NCBI GenBank assembly: GCA_046262315.1
Contig: JBHEMZ010000126.1
Location: 1 to 34,135, forward strand
Direction: 5' to 3'
Length of the DNA: 34,135 nucleotides
DNA from: JACVRM01 sp046262315
GTDB taxonomy: Bacteria > Actinomycetota > Thermoleophilia > Gaiellales > Gaiellaceae
How positions within the stretch are numbered: the stretch's first letter is position 1; every line of letters starts with the position of its first letter. Shown here piece by piece: positions 14,496-21,945 of this stretch. Made by a program: the position numbers and the translations under genes. The notes below the pieces were generated by a model. The model saw only the letters and a program-made list of their open reading frames with translations, had not been told where the DNA came from and did no database searches.

Positions 14496-15715
14496 CAGTC
14501 GATCGAGCGTAGCCAGGGGCGCGTGAGCGGCGCTGCGATGGCCACCGCGGAGATGCCCGCGCCGGCGCCGAGCAGCACGCCTGGGTCGGCGAGCCCCGCG
14601 ACCGCCGCCGACACCGCCAGGCCGACGGGCATGAGCCCGAAAGAGCCGAAGTAGTCGAGGCTCACCACGCGCGACAGCAGCCGGTCTGGCACCAGCTCCA
14701 TGAGGATCGTCTCCCAGATGGCGACGCCGAAGCCGATGCACACGCCGCGGAACACCGCGAGCGCCCCGGCGAGCTCGTACCAGGGGGACAGCGCGAAGGC
14801 GGCGAGCGCCGCGCTGTTGAGCACGAAGGCCACGTAGCAGAGCACCGCGCGTCGTCTACGCGGCTGCAGCTGGCCGAAGGCGAGCGTGCCGATCACCGTC
14901 CCGACGCCGAGCAGCGTCGTCAGCAGGGCGTAGGAACCGATACCGCGACCCCAGCGCTCCTCGACCAGCTTCGGGAGCAGCACCTGCTGCGGTGCGAGCT
15001 GGAGCATCAGCACGAGCGCGAACAGGACGATCGTGACCCAGAGCCAGGGAACGCCCGCCACGTAGCGCGCGCCCGTCACGATGCCGCCCAGCGTGCCCTC
15101 GGGTTCCGAGCTCTCGATGACGCGTGGACTTGTCGCCCAGACGAGCGCTGCGGAGATGAGGAAGGTGGCGGCGTCGAGCGCGAACACGACGGCCGAGCCG
15201 GCCGGCTCGTACAGGAAACCGGCGAACGCGGGGCCGAGGAGGATGCTCCCCCAACGCGCGACGCCGATCAGCGAGTTGGCCGAGGCGATGCTCGGCTGCT
15301 CCACCACGAGCGGCACCATGCCGCCGAACGCAGGGTAGAAGAACCCGTCGCCGAGCCCGACCACGATCGCGAAGGCGATGATCACCGGGAAGCTGAGCCC
15401 GCCACTCGCGTCCACAACCGCGAGCGCGGCGACGGCGCCGAAGCGCACGACGTCCGAGACGATCATCATGCGCCGGCGCGAGAAGCGGTCGGCGAGCGCG
15501 CCGCCGATCAGCAGCGTTGCCAGCAGCGCCGTCGCCTGGCAGACGAGAACGACGCCGAGCTTCGCCGAGCCGGCGATCGTGAACGTCTTCCACCCGAGCG
15601 CGGTGACGAAGGCGGCGTCGCCGACCAGCGACACGGTCTGACCCGCGAAGAGAAGCCGGAAATCGCGGTGGCGGAGAGCCTCGAAGATGCGCACGCGGCG
15701 GGCCGGAGCGTCCAC
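14495..15715 (-). CDS. MFS transporter (MFS_3 / EntS-like exporter)
   Basis: The 406-residue product is an inner-membrane secondary transporter with about 11-12 hydrophobic segments. The N-terminus FEALRHRDFRLLFAGQTVSLVGD is typical of the MFS_3 group (enterobactin exporter EntS, macrolide exporters). The loop LADRFSRRRMMIVSDVVR is the MFS motif A region between helices 2 and 3. The substrate is unknown, with drug or siderophore export most common in the family. GTG 15715 is preceded by TAGCCT 6 nt upstream. It is divergent from the nitrilase gene across only 23 bp and is coupled to the truncated CoA-binding gene. Confidence 0.9.
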   Translation of the reverse strand: MDAPARRVRIFEALRHRDFRLLFAGQTVSLVGDAAFVTALGWKTFTIAGSAKLGVVLVCQATALLATLLIGGALADRFSRRRMMIVSDVVRFGAVAALAVVDASGGLSFPVIIAFAIVVGLGDGFFYPAFGGMVPLVVEQPSIASANSLIGVARWGSILLGPAFAGFLYEPAGSAVVFALDAATFLISAALVWATSPRVIESSEPEGTLGGIVTGARYVAGVPWLWVTIVLFALVLMLQLAPQQVLLPKLVEERWGRGIGSYALLTTLLGVGTVIGTLAFGQLQPRRRRAVLCYVAFVLNSAALAAFALSPWYELAGALAVFRGVCIGFGVAIWETILMELVPDRLLSRVVSLDYFGSFGLMPVGLAVSAAVAGLADPGVLLGAGAGISAVAIAAPLTRPWLRSID

Positions 15716-15721
15716 GGGCCG

Positions 15722-15727
15722 AGGCTA
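15722..15727 (-). promoter_or_regulatory. -10-like box of the MFS gene
   Basis: Minus-strand TAGCCT ends 6 nt before GTG 15715. It overlaps by the central TA step the oppositely oriented box of the nitrilase gene (15726-15731). Confidence 0.5.
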
Positions 15728-15731
15728 TCCT
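15726..15731 (+). promoter_or_regulatory. -10-like box of the nitrilase-family gene
   Basis: TATCCT ends 7 nt before ATG 15739 and shares positions 15726-15727 with the minus-strand TAGCCT of the MFS gene. Confidence 0.5.
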
Positions 15732-15738
15732 CCGGCCG

Positions 15739-16575
15739 ATGGCCGACCTCCTCCGCGTCGCGTGCGTTCAGATGACGAGCCGCGCGGACAAGTCGGCGAA
15801 CCTCGAGGCCGCCGAGCGGCTCGTGGCCCGCGCCGCCGCCGCGGGTGCAGAGCTCGTCGTCCTGCCGGAGAAGTGGAACGCGATCGGCACGCCCGAGGAG
15901 CTGCACGCGGCGGCGGAGACGCTCGAGGAGGGGGAGTCGGTGGCGGCGCTCGCGGGCTGGGCACGCCACCACGGGGTGGCTCTCGTGGGCGGCTCGATCA
16001 CCGAGCGCCGGGAGGGACGCGCGAAGCTCTCCAACACCTCGCTCGTCTTCGACCGCGAGGGCTCGCTCGCCGCGGTCTACCGCAAGATCCACCTCTTCGA
16101 CGTCGACGTGGGCGGCCACGTCTACCGGGAGTCCGACGCCGAGGAGCCCGGCGAGGAGGTCGTCACGGGCGACGTGGCCGGCTGGCGCGTCGGGCTCAGC
16201 GTGTGCTACGACGTCCGCTTCCCCGAGCTCTACCGCATCCTTGCCCTCGAGGGCGCCGAGCTCGTCACCGTGCCCGCCAACTTCACGCTCTACACGGGCA
16301 AGGACCACTGGCATCTGCTGCTGCGCGCCCGCGCGGTCGAGAACCAGTACTTCGTCGCCGCCGCCGCGCAGATCGGCGAGACGATGCCCGGCAAGCCGAG
16401 CTACGGCCGCTCGCTGATCGCGGACCCGTGGGGGATCGTGCTGGCGGAGGCGCCCGACGAGGAGACCCTCGTCGTCGCCGAGATCGACCGGGCTCGTCTC
16501 GAGGACGTACGACGCCGGCTTCCTTCGCTCGCCACGCGCGCCGCCGGCGCGTACCGGTGGCCGACGCCGGCGTAG
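15739..16575 (+). CDS. Carbon-nitrogen hydrolase (Nit/omega-amidase type)
   Basis: The 278-residue product has the nitrilase-superfamily catalytic set: E44 in VLPEKWN, K116 in VYRKIHLFDVDV, and C156 in SVCYDVRFPELYR. The KIHLFDVD and CYDVRFPELYR motifs point to the Nit1/Nit2 branch, whose members hydrolyse omega-amides such as alpha-ketoglutaramate or deaminated glutathione, acting as repair amidases. It is the first gene of a tight operon: its TAG overlaps the GTG of the kinase (TAGTG). The start is backed by the TATCCT box. The exact substrate is inferred, not shown. Confidence 0.92.
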   Translation: MADLLRVACVQMTSRADKSANLEAAERLVARAAAAGAELVVLPEKWNAIGTPEELHAAAETLEEGESVAALAGWARHHGVALVGGSITERREGRAKLSNTSLVFDREGSLAAVYRKIHLFDVDVGGHVYRESDAEEPGEEVVTGDVAGWRVGLSVCYDVRFPELYRILALEGAELVTVPANFTLYTGKDHWHLLLRARAVENQYFVAAAAQIGETMPGKPSYGRSLIADPWGIVLAEAPDEETLVVAEIDRARLEDVRRRLPSLATRAAGAYRWPTPA

Positions 16576-17405
16576 TGCAGCTCACGCACGCGCAATGGCT
16601 CGCGAGCGCCGAGACGCTCGCGCAGGAGTGCCGCGACGAGTGGGATCTCGAGCTCGACGACCCGTACGAGGCGGGTGCGGCCGGATACGTCGTGGGCGCA
16701 CGCCTTCCGGAGGGCACTCGTGCGGTGCTGAAGCTGATTTTCCCGCACCACGAGTCGGAGCACGAGGCAGCGGCCCTCGAGCTCTGGGACGGCGACGGAG
16801 CCGTTCGGCTGCTCGCCCACGACCGCGAGCGGTGGGCGATGCTACTCGAGCGGTGCGAGCCGGGAACGAAGCTCTGCGAGGCCGTGGACGCCGAGACCGC
16901 GCTCGAGGTTGTCATCGATCTCCTGCCGCGCCTCTGGAAGGCGGCCGGACCGCCGTTTCGCTCGCTCGCCGACGAGGCCGCGTGGTGGCTGTCCTACCTG
17001 CCCCGGCAGTGGGAGGAGAGCGGCCGCCGCGTCGAGCGCAGGCTCCTCGAAGAGGCCGTCTCGGCGATCGAGGAGCTGGCACCGACGCAGGGTGAGCAGG
17101 TGCTCGTCAACCAGGACCTGCACGCGGAGAACGTGCTCGCCGCCGAGCGCGAGCCGTGGCTGGCCATCGATCCGAAACCGCTCGTCGGGGAGCGGGAGTT
17201 CGCGCTCGCGTCCCTCGTGCGCGCGTCCGAGCTCGGCCACGGGAGGCGCGAGGTCCTGCGCCGGCTCGACAGGCTCACGTCCGAGCTCGGCCTCGACCGC
17301 GAGCGTGCTCGCCGGTGGACGATCGCGCAGACGCTCGCGTGGGCGTACGACAGCGAGTGGGACGAGCCGCACCTCGAGGTCGTCCGGTGGCTGGTCGACG
17401 CCTGA
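16575..17405 (+). CDS. APH(6)/hydroxyurea kinase-family phosphotransferase
   Basis: A 276-residue kinase-fold protein of the aminoglycoside/hydroxyurea antibiotic resistance kinase family (streptomycin 6-phosphotransferase type). It shows lysine 53 in AVLKLIFPH, the catalytic loop VNQDLHAENVL with D181, and the metal-binding segment LAIDPKPLVGERE with D199. Family members in resistant hosts phosphorylate streptomycin, but many chromosomal homologues have unknown substrates. GTG 16575 overlaps the preceding stop (TAGTG); an alternative GTG at 16557 lies inside the nitrilase gene. Its own stop overlaps the next start (TGATG). A housekeeping metabolite kinase is as likely as a resistance gene. 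Confidence 0.85.
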   Translation: MQLTHAQWLASAETLAQECRDEWDLELDDPYEAGAAGYVVGARLPEGTRAVLKLIFPHHESEHEAAALELWDGDGAVRLLAHDRERWAMLLERCEPGTKLCEAVDAETALEVVIDLLPRLWKAAGPPFRSLADEAAWWLSYLPRQWEESGRRVERRLLEEAVSAIEELAPTQGEQVLVNQDLHAENVLAAEREPWLAIDPKPLVGEREFALASLVRASELGHGRREVLRRLDRLTSELGLDRERARRWTIAQTLAWAYDSEWDEPHLEVVRWLVDA

Positions 17406-18091
17406 TGCGGCTGCGCGCCGTCCTCTTCGACGTGGATTTCACCCTCGCTCGGCCAGGCCCGGAGCTCGGCCCGGAGGGCTACCGGCGGCTGGGCGAGCGT
17501 TTCGGCATGCAGCTCGATCCCGACCGCTACGACGCCGCCCGGTCGGCCGCGCGGGAGGGGCTCCAGCACCACCCGGAGCTGCTGCACGACGAGGAGATCT
17601 GGGTCGCCTTCACGGAGGCGATCATCCGCGGGATGGGCGGCGAGCCGCCGGCGGCTCACGAGGCGGCGGTGGAGATGACCGCGGCCTGGCTGCGCCATGG
17701 CAACTTCGACCTCTACGAGGACGCGCTGCCCGTGCTCGAGGAGTTACGGAGACACGGGTTGAGGATCGGGTTGGTCTCGAACACCGGGCGGGACCTCGAC
17801 GAGTTCCTCGCGCACCACGCCATTCCGTGCGACGCCGCGCTCGCATCGGGAGCGCACGGCCGCGTGAAGCCGCACCGCAGCATCTTCGAGGCCGTGCTGG
17901 CCAGGCTTGGCGCGACCCCGGCGGAGTCGGCCATGGTCGGAGACTCCCCGCAGGACGACATCGAGGGGGCCCTCGCGCTCGGCATGCAGGCCTTCCTGCT
18001 CGACCGCGACGGCCGCCACCCGGAGTGGGAGGGGCGGCTGCCCGACCTCTACGCGCTCCCGCGCGCGCTCGGGCTCCCGCCGGCTGCCTAG
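17405..18091 (+). CDS. HAD-superfamily hydrolase
   Basis: The 228-residue product carries HAD motif I as FDVDFTL with D9 and D11; the usual DxDGT glycine is replaced by phenylalanine, as seen in some HAD subfamilies. Motif II is LVSNTG, motif III is RVKPHRSIFE, and motif IV is GDSPQDDIEGA. A cap domain occupies about residues 15-95. It is the third gene of the nitrilase-kinase-HAD operon and begins on TGATG. A phosphatase for a small phosphorylated metabolite, perhaps the product of the upstream kinase, is an inference from order only. Confidence 0.87.
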   Translation: MRLRAVLFDVDFTLARPGPELGPEGYRRLGERFGMQLDPDRYDAARSAAREGLQHHPELLHDEEIWVAFTEAIIRGMGGEPPAAHEAAVEMTAAWLRHGNFDLYEDALPVLEELRRHGLRIGLVSNTGRDLDEFLAHHAIPCDAALASGAHGRVKPHRSIFEAVLARLGATPAESAMVGDSPQDDIEGALALGMQAFLLDRDGRHPEWEGRLPDLYALPRALGLPPAA

Positions 18092-18099
18092 AGGCAGAG

Positions 18100-18105
18100 T
18101 ACGAT
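18100..18105 (+). promoter_or_regulatory. -10-like box of the NfeD-SPFH pair
   Basis: TACGAT ends 6 nt before GTG 18112, so the pair probably has its own promoter although it follows the HAD gene by only 20 nt. Confidence 0.4.
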
Positions 18106-18111
18106 TGCGCT

Positions 18112-18537
18112 GTGCCCGGCTGGGCGATCTGGCTGATCATCGCGGCGCTGTTCGTGGTCGGCGAGGTGGTCACGACCGGCTTCATCCTCGGACCGCTCGC
18201 CGTCGCCGCCGCGCTGGCCGCGCTGGCCGCTGCGTTCGGGCTCGGCGTGATCGTTGCAGTGATCGTGTTCATCGCGGCATCCGTCGCGTCGCTCGCCGTC
18301 CTCCGCCCGGTGGCGAAACGCCACCTGCGGACTCCCGCCGCGCTACGAACGGGCACGGCGGCTCTCGTCGGGGGCCACGCGGTCGTGCTCGAGCGGGTCG
18401 ACTCGCTCGGCGGACGCGTCAAGATCGGCGGCGAGGTGTGGAGCGCCCGTGCGTTCTTCGACGACCAGGTGATCGACGCTGGCGCGCGTGTGGAAGTGGC
18501 CAAGATCGAGGGCGCCACGGCGCTCGTCATGGAATAG
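18112..18537 (+). CDS. NfeD-family membrane protein
   Basis: The 141-residue product starts with two or three hydrophobic segments (AIWLIIAALFVVGEVVTTGF and the Ala/Val-rich stretch after it) and ends in a soluble OB-fold-like domain (residues about 80-141: TGTAALVGGHAVVLERVDSLGGRVKIGGEVWSAR). This is the short NfeD form without the protease domain. NfeD proteins work with SPFH scaffolds in the membrane, and the next gene is one, 11 nt on. GTG 18112 is backed by the TACGAT box and there is no useful ribosome binding site. Confidence 0.88.
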   Translation: MPGWAIWLIIAALFVVGEVVTTGFILGPLAVAAALAALAAAFGLGVIVAVIVFIAASVASLAVLRPVAKRHLRTPAALRTGTAALVGGHAVVLERVDSLGGRVKIGGEVWSARAFFDDQVIDAGARVEVAKIEGATALVME

Positions 18538-18548
18538 GAGGTTCTGCA

Positions 18549-19454
18549 GTGGTCGGTCTGATCGTGCTCGGGGTGCTCGCCCTCGTCGTCCTCTTCGTGC
18601 TCTGGCGGAGCGTGAAGATCGTCCCGCAGGCGCGGGCGGCGATCGTCGAGCGGCTCGGCCGGTACAACCGCACGCTCGACGCAGGGCTCGCCGTCGTCAT
18701 CCCGTTCGTCGACCGAATCCGGCCGCTGCTCGACCTTCGCGAGCAGATCGTCTCGTTCGATCCTCAGCCGGTCATCACGGAGGACAACCTCGTCGTCTCG
18801 ATCGACACCGTCCTCTATTTCCAGGTCACCGACGCGAAGGCAGCGACCTACGAGATCGCGAACTACATCTCCGGCATCGAGCAGCTGACCGTGACGACGC
18901 TCCGCAACGTGGTCGGGTCGATGACGCTCGAGGATGCGCTGACCTCACGCGACGAGGTGAACAACCGGCTGCGCGGCGTGCTGGACGAGGCGACCGGCAA
19001 GTGGGGGATCCGTGTCAACCGCGTCGAGCTGAAGGCGATTGAACCGCCGAGCACGATCCGTGAGGCGATGGAGAAGCAGATGCGCGCCGAGCGCGACAAG
19101 CGCGCAGCGATCCTCACTGCGGAGGGCGTCAAGCAGTCACAGATCCTCACCGCGGAGGGCGAGAAACAGAGCGCCATCCTGCGCGCGGAGGGCCAGCGCG
19201 AGGCCGCGATGCTGAACGCGGAAGGCGAGTCGAAGGCGATCGAGACCGTGTTCAAGGCCATCCACGCGGGCAACGCCGACCCGAAGCTCCTCGCCTACCA
19301 GTACCTCCAGATGCTGCCGCAGATCGCGCAGGGCGATTCGAACAAAGTCTGGATCATCCCGAGCGAGTTCACCGAGGCGCTCGGCCAGCTGCGCAGCGCA
19401 ATCGGCCACGACCGGCGCTCGCTCGAGGGCGGTGACTCGACGAGCGAGCGCTAG
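18549..19454 (+). CDS. SPFH/band-7 membrane scaffold protein (stomatin/prohibitin-like)
   Basis: The 301-residue product has one N-terminal membrane segment (VGLIVLGVLALVVLFVLW), then an SPFH domain (about 25-190: VPQARAAIVERLGRYNRTLDAG, DIVLYFQ-like strand IDTVLYFQVTDAKAATYEI), then a helical Ala/Glu-rich region with repeated AEG-K-Q-S units (ILTAEGVKQSQILTAEGEKQ) that in this family builds oligomers. It organises membrane microdomains or controls proteases, usually together with NfeD. GTG 18549 follows AGGAGG. The stop shares CTAG (19451-19454) with the convergent CaiB-like gene. Confidence 0.93.
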   Translation: MVGLIVLGVLALVVLFVLWRSVKIVPQARAAIVERLGRYNRTLDAGLAVVIPFVDRIRPLLDLREQIVSFDPQPVITEDNLVVSIDTVLYFQVTDAKAATYEIANYISGIEQLTVTTLRNVVGSMTLEDALTSRDEVNNRLRGVLDEATGKWGIRVNRVELKAIEPPSTIREAMEKQMRAERDKRAAILTAEGVKQSQILTAEGEKQSAILRAEGQREAAMLNAEGESKAIETVFKAIHAGNADPKLLAYQYLQMLPQIAQGDSNKVWIIPSEFTEALGQLRSAIGHDRRSLEGGDSTSER

Positions 19455-20413
19455 CGCTCCTCCCCGCCGAGCGCACGGCGCCACGCGTCCGTGTGCTCGC
19501 CCAGGGTCGGCGCAGGGACCGCGTCGAGGCCGTCTCCCAACGCGGAGGCCGCCTCCTCGAGCGTCGCCACCGGGCCCGCGCAGACGTCCTCGCCTTCGAA
19601 GAGGTCGATCCACTCGGCGAGCGGGCTGGCCGCGAGGAGTGCTGCGAGCTCGCCCGCAAGCGCCTCTTGGTCGGCGTCGTGATGGCGTCCTGCGAGGTCG
19701 GGCCGGCCGATCAGCTCGCAGAGGCGCGTGAAGAACACTTCCTCCAGCGCGGCGACTGTCAGCCAGCGGCCGTCGGCGGTCGCATAGATCCGGTAGCACG
19801 CCAGGCCGCCTGTGAGCAGGCGGCCTGTGGGCTCGCCGCCGAGGCGGTGCGCGGCCAGCCGATGGGCGTTGTCCGTCATCGAAACGACGAGGCGCGCGCC
19901 GCGACCCGTTCGCTCCCGCTCGAGCAGCGCGGCGAGGACGTCCGCAACGGCGTAGAGCGCGCCGGCGGCCAGATCGGCGATGGGAAGCGGCGGTAGCCCC
20001 GGCGCAGTGTCGGCGAGCACGCCGGCCCAGCCTAGGTAGTTCAGGTCGTGGCCGGCTCGCGTGTCCCCCTCCCCGAAGCCCGTGACCGAGCAGTAGACCG
20101 CCCGCTCCGATGTCGCATCCGGCCCGACGCCGAGACGCTCGGCGACTCCCGGCCGGAAGCCCTCGAGCACGACATCAGCTTGGGCGATCAGGGCACGTGC
20201 GAACTCCGGCTCGGACTTCAAGTCGCAGACGACGGACTCCTTGCCGCCGCAGAGTGCCTCGTGCCAGGCTGGCGCGGTGTGTCGCGTCGGATCGCCGCCG
20301 GGCGGCTCGACGTGCACGACGCGCGCGCCCAGCCGCAGCAACTCCCGGCTCGCGTACGGCCCGGGCAGGTACCGCGTGAGGTCGACGACGAGCAGGCCGC
20401 GCAGCGGTTGCAC
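19451..20413 (-). CDS. CaiB/BaiF CoA-transferase family protein (alpha-methylacyl-CoA racemase-like)
   Basis: The 320-residue product is a class III CoA-transferase family member. It starts LRGLLVVDLTRYLPGPYAS, contains the CoA-binding segment VVHVEPPGGDPTR and the GHDLNYLGWAG motif (H122), followed by IADLAAGALYA (D147). H122 and D147 fall where alpha-methylacyl-CoA racemases have their catalytic His/Asp pair, so a racemase is more likely than a true transferase. GTG 20413 gives the normal N-terminus; TAGTAC ends 11 nt before it. Both fit branched or steroid acyl-CoA catabolism, alongside the FadD and acyl-CoA dehydrogenase genes in the window. Confidence 0.88.
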   Translation of the reverse strand: MQPLRGLLVVDLTRYLPGPYASRELLRLGARVVHVEPPGGDPTRHTAPAWHEALCGGKESVVCDLKSEPEFARALIAQADVVLEGFRPGVAERLGVGPDATSERAVYCSVTGFGEGDTRAGHDLNYLGWAGVLADTAPGLPPLPIADLAAGALYAVADVLAALLERERTGRGARLVVSMTDNAHRLAAHRLGGEPTGRLLTGGLACYRIYATADGRWLTVAALEEVFFTRLCELIGRPDLAGRHHDADQEALAGELAALLAASPLAEWIDLFEGEDVCAGPVATLEEAASALGDGLDAVPAPTLGEHTDAWRRALGGEER

Positions 20414-20439
20414 GGCGGGCGACCGTACTACACTGCGGC

Positions 20440-20930
20440 CTAGCGGCAGACGCCCATGCGCGTCGTTGCCAGCCCGAAGCCCCAGACGCGCTCGTCCACG
20501 ACGTAGAACGACGTTACGACGCCGCGCCGACGCAAAGTAAGCACCGAGTAGGTCGAGCAGGGGGTGCGCGGCAGCGCGCCGTGGCGTTTGACGACTCTGG
20601 CGACCGGGTCGCCGATGCGGATGCCGCCCATCGTGCGCCACCCGGGCGGAGACCAGTGCGTGAAGATCGCTGCGACGCGGCCGCCGCGGAAGGACACGCC
20701 GGCCCCTGCGGCTCGTAGCGGCGGTAGGTGAAGTACCAGGTTCGCTCGAGGCAGGCACGGCATACGCCGTACCGCGGTCCCCACGCCGCCCGGACCTGCG
20801 CCTGTGTCATGCCCAGGCGGAGGCCGCCGAGACTCTTTCCCGGCACGAGGAGGCCCGCACGCGGCGGTGCCCCGCCGGCCGGTGGGACGGCGACCAGCGC
20901 AAGCGTCGAGATGGCGGCCAGGCGACGCAT
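20440..20930 (-). pseudogene. Secreted cysteine-containing protein with one apparent frameshift
   Basis: ATG 20930 opens a signal peptide (MRRLAAISTLALVAVPPAGG) and a domain with GKSLGGLRLGMTQAQVRAAWG and YGVCRACLERTWYFTYRRYEPQG. The frame then fails at the CCCC run 20703-20706; adding one base joins it to GVSFRGGRVAAIFTHWSPPGW and the rest, ending TRMGVCR at 20440. Joined, it is about 163 residues with four cysteines. The LRLGMTQAQVRAAWG segment recalls the start of SmpA/BamE-like folds, but I do not claim homology. A single-base loss in a homopolymer may be a sequencing error rather than true decay. Confidence 0.7.
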
Positions 20931-20937
20931 CGTGGCC

Positions 20938-20943
20938 AGAGTA
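20938..20943 (-). promoter_or_regulatory. -10-like box of the frameshifted secreted-protein gene
   Basis: Minus-strand TACTCT ends 7 nt before ATG 20930, back to back with the cupin box at 20951-20956 in a 32-bp spacer. Confidence 0.45.
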
Positions 20944-20950
20944 GGCGACG

Positions 20951-20956
20951 TAGGAT
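20951..20956 (+). promoter_or_regulatory. -10-like box of the cupin pair
   Basis: TAGGAT ends 6 nt before GTG 20963. Confidence 0.45.
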
Positions 20957-20962
20957 CGAACG

Positions 20963-21415
20963 GTGGACGTCGCGAACATCTTCGATCCCCAATGGGAGCA
21001 CGAGCAGGAGCGCGACGGCTACCGGTGGCGCGGCGCTCGCATCGGCCGGAAGATCGGCGCCGAGCGGATCGGCGCAACCGTCTACGAGCTCGCTGCAGGC
21101 GAGCGGACGTTTCCCTACCACTTCCACCATGGCAACGAGGAGTGGCTGCTCGTCGTCGACGGCGAGCCGACGATCCGCACCCCGGCCGGCGAGCGAGCGC
21201 TTCGGCGCGGCGACGTCGTCTGCTTCCAGCCCGGGCCCGGCGGAGCCCATGTCGTCGCCGGCCCGGGGCGAGTGCTAATCGTGTCCACGATGGTCTCGCC
21301 GTCGATCGCCGTTTATCCCGACAGCGACAAGCTCGGTACGCGCCCGGGCGGCGAGCACCCGGATCTGCTGAATTTCCGCCGCGGCGACGCCGTCGACTAC
21401 TGGGACGGCGAGTGA
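20963..21415 (+). CDS. Cupin-domain protein, first of a tandem pair
   Basis: A 150-residue single-domain cupin. Cupin motif 1 is PYHFHHGNEEWLLVVDGEP with the usual two His and one Glu metal ligands, and motif 2 runs GDVVCFQPGPGGAHVV with the third His. A conserved end VYPDSDK and a final DYWDGE follow. Such proteins bind a metal and either catalyse a sugar/ketone reaction or sense a ligand; none can be named. It is followed by a paralogue whose GTG overlaps this stop (GTGA), so both subunits are probably made together and may pair. Confidence 0.88.
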   Translation: MDVANIFDPQWEHEQERDGYRWRGARIGRKIGAERIGATVYELAAGERTFPYHFHHGNEEWLLVVDGEPTIRTPAGERALRRGDVVCFQPGPGGAHVVAGPGRVLIVSTMVSPSIAVYPDSDKLGTRPGGEHPDLLNFRRGDAVDYWDGE

Positions 21416-21882
21416 CCGAGCCGGTCAACGTATTCGACGTCGAGACCAGGTACCGGGAAGACCGGCCCGAGCAATTCCGACGCGGGGGTCTCCCGCTCGC
21501 GCCGCTCATCGGCGGGAAGCTCCTCGGCGCAAGCGTCTACGAGCTTCCTCCTGCCCAATCGATCTGCCCCTACCATTACGAGTACGGCAACGAAGAGTGG
21601 CTGATCGTCCTGGCCGGCCGGCCGACGCTGCGCACCCCGGAGGGAGAGCGCGAGCTGGTCCCGGGCGAAATCACGTGCTTTCCGGAGGGGCCTGCCGGAG
21701 CGCACAAGGTGACGAATCGCGGCCAGGAGGCGGTGCGCGTGCTCATGGTCTCGACGAAGGACGCTCCCGCTGTCTGGGTCTATCCGGACAGCGACAAGAT
21801 CGCCCTCTGGACGGGGAACGCGGCCGATGGTCTGATGGCGCGCCGCTCCTCGCACGTCGACTACTGGGATGGAGAGGTCTAG
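21412..21882 (+). CDS. Cupin-domain protein, second of a tandem pair
   Basis: A 156-residue cupin clearly related to its upstream neighbour: motif 1 PYHYEYGNEEWLIVLAGRP, motif 2 GEITCFPEGPAGAHKV, then VYPDSDK and the same DYWDGE ending. Compared with the first copy the second histidine of motif 1 is replaced (HYE versus HFH), so metal ligation may differ between the two. GTG 21412 overlaps the preceding TGA by GTGA. Translation coupling suggests a fixed ratio. An internal segment around WTGNAADGLMARRSS is not in the first copy. Confidence 0.87.
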   Translation: MTEPVNVFDVETRYREDRPEQFRRGGLPLAPLIGGKLLGASVYELPPAQSICPYHYEYGNEEWLIVLAGRPTLRTPEGERELVPGEITCFPEGPAGAHKVTNRGQEAVRVLMVSTKDAPAVWVYPDSDKIALWTGNAADGLMARRSSHVDYWDGEV

Positions 21883-21886
21883 GTCC

Positions 21887-21901
21887 GAGGGACTGTCCCT
21901 C
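21887..21901. repeat. Near-perfect palindrome after the cupin pair
   Basis: GAGGGAC-T-GTCCCTC has perfect 7-bp arms around one base; as RNA it folds to a 5-bp stem with a 5-nt loop. It starts 4 nt after the cupin stop, between convergent genes, and may act as a weak terminator. It shares the GGAC/GTCC words with the repeats at 1415 and 24944. Confidence 0.4.
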
Positions 21902-21945
21902 TCTGCTGTCCCGCCCAGACACGTCCTGGCGCGGCTTCCGGAGCT

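Noticed and set aside
13916..14512. Plus-strand open frame of about 198 codons across the ssb-tRNA region
   Set aside because: It runs antisense through the tRNA-Pro gene (the VPRFELGTSPTRTERA-type translation is a known tRNA artefact) and is Arg/Pro/Gly-rich without any family pattern.
16575..17405. Acquired aminoglycoside resistance gene
   Set aside because: It is embedded by start/stop overlaps in a metabolic operon, has base composition like its neighbours, and no mobile element is near.
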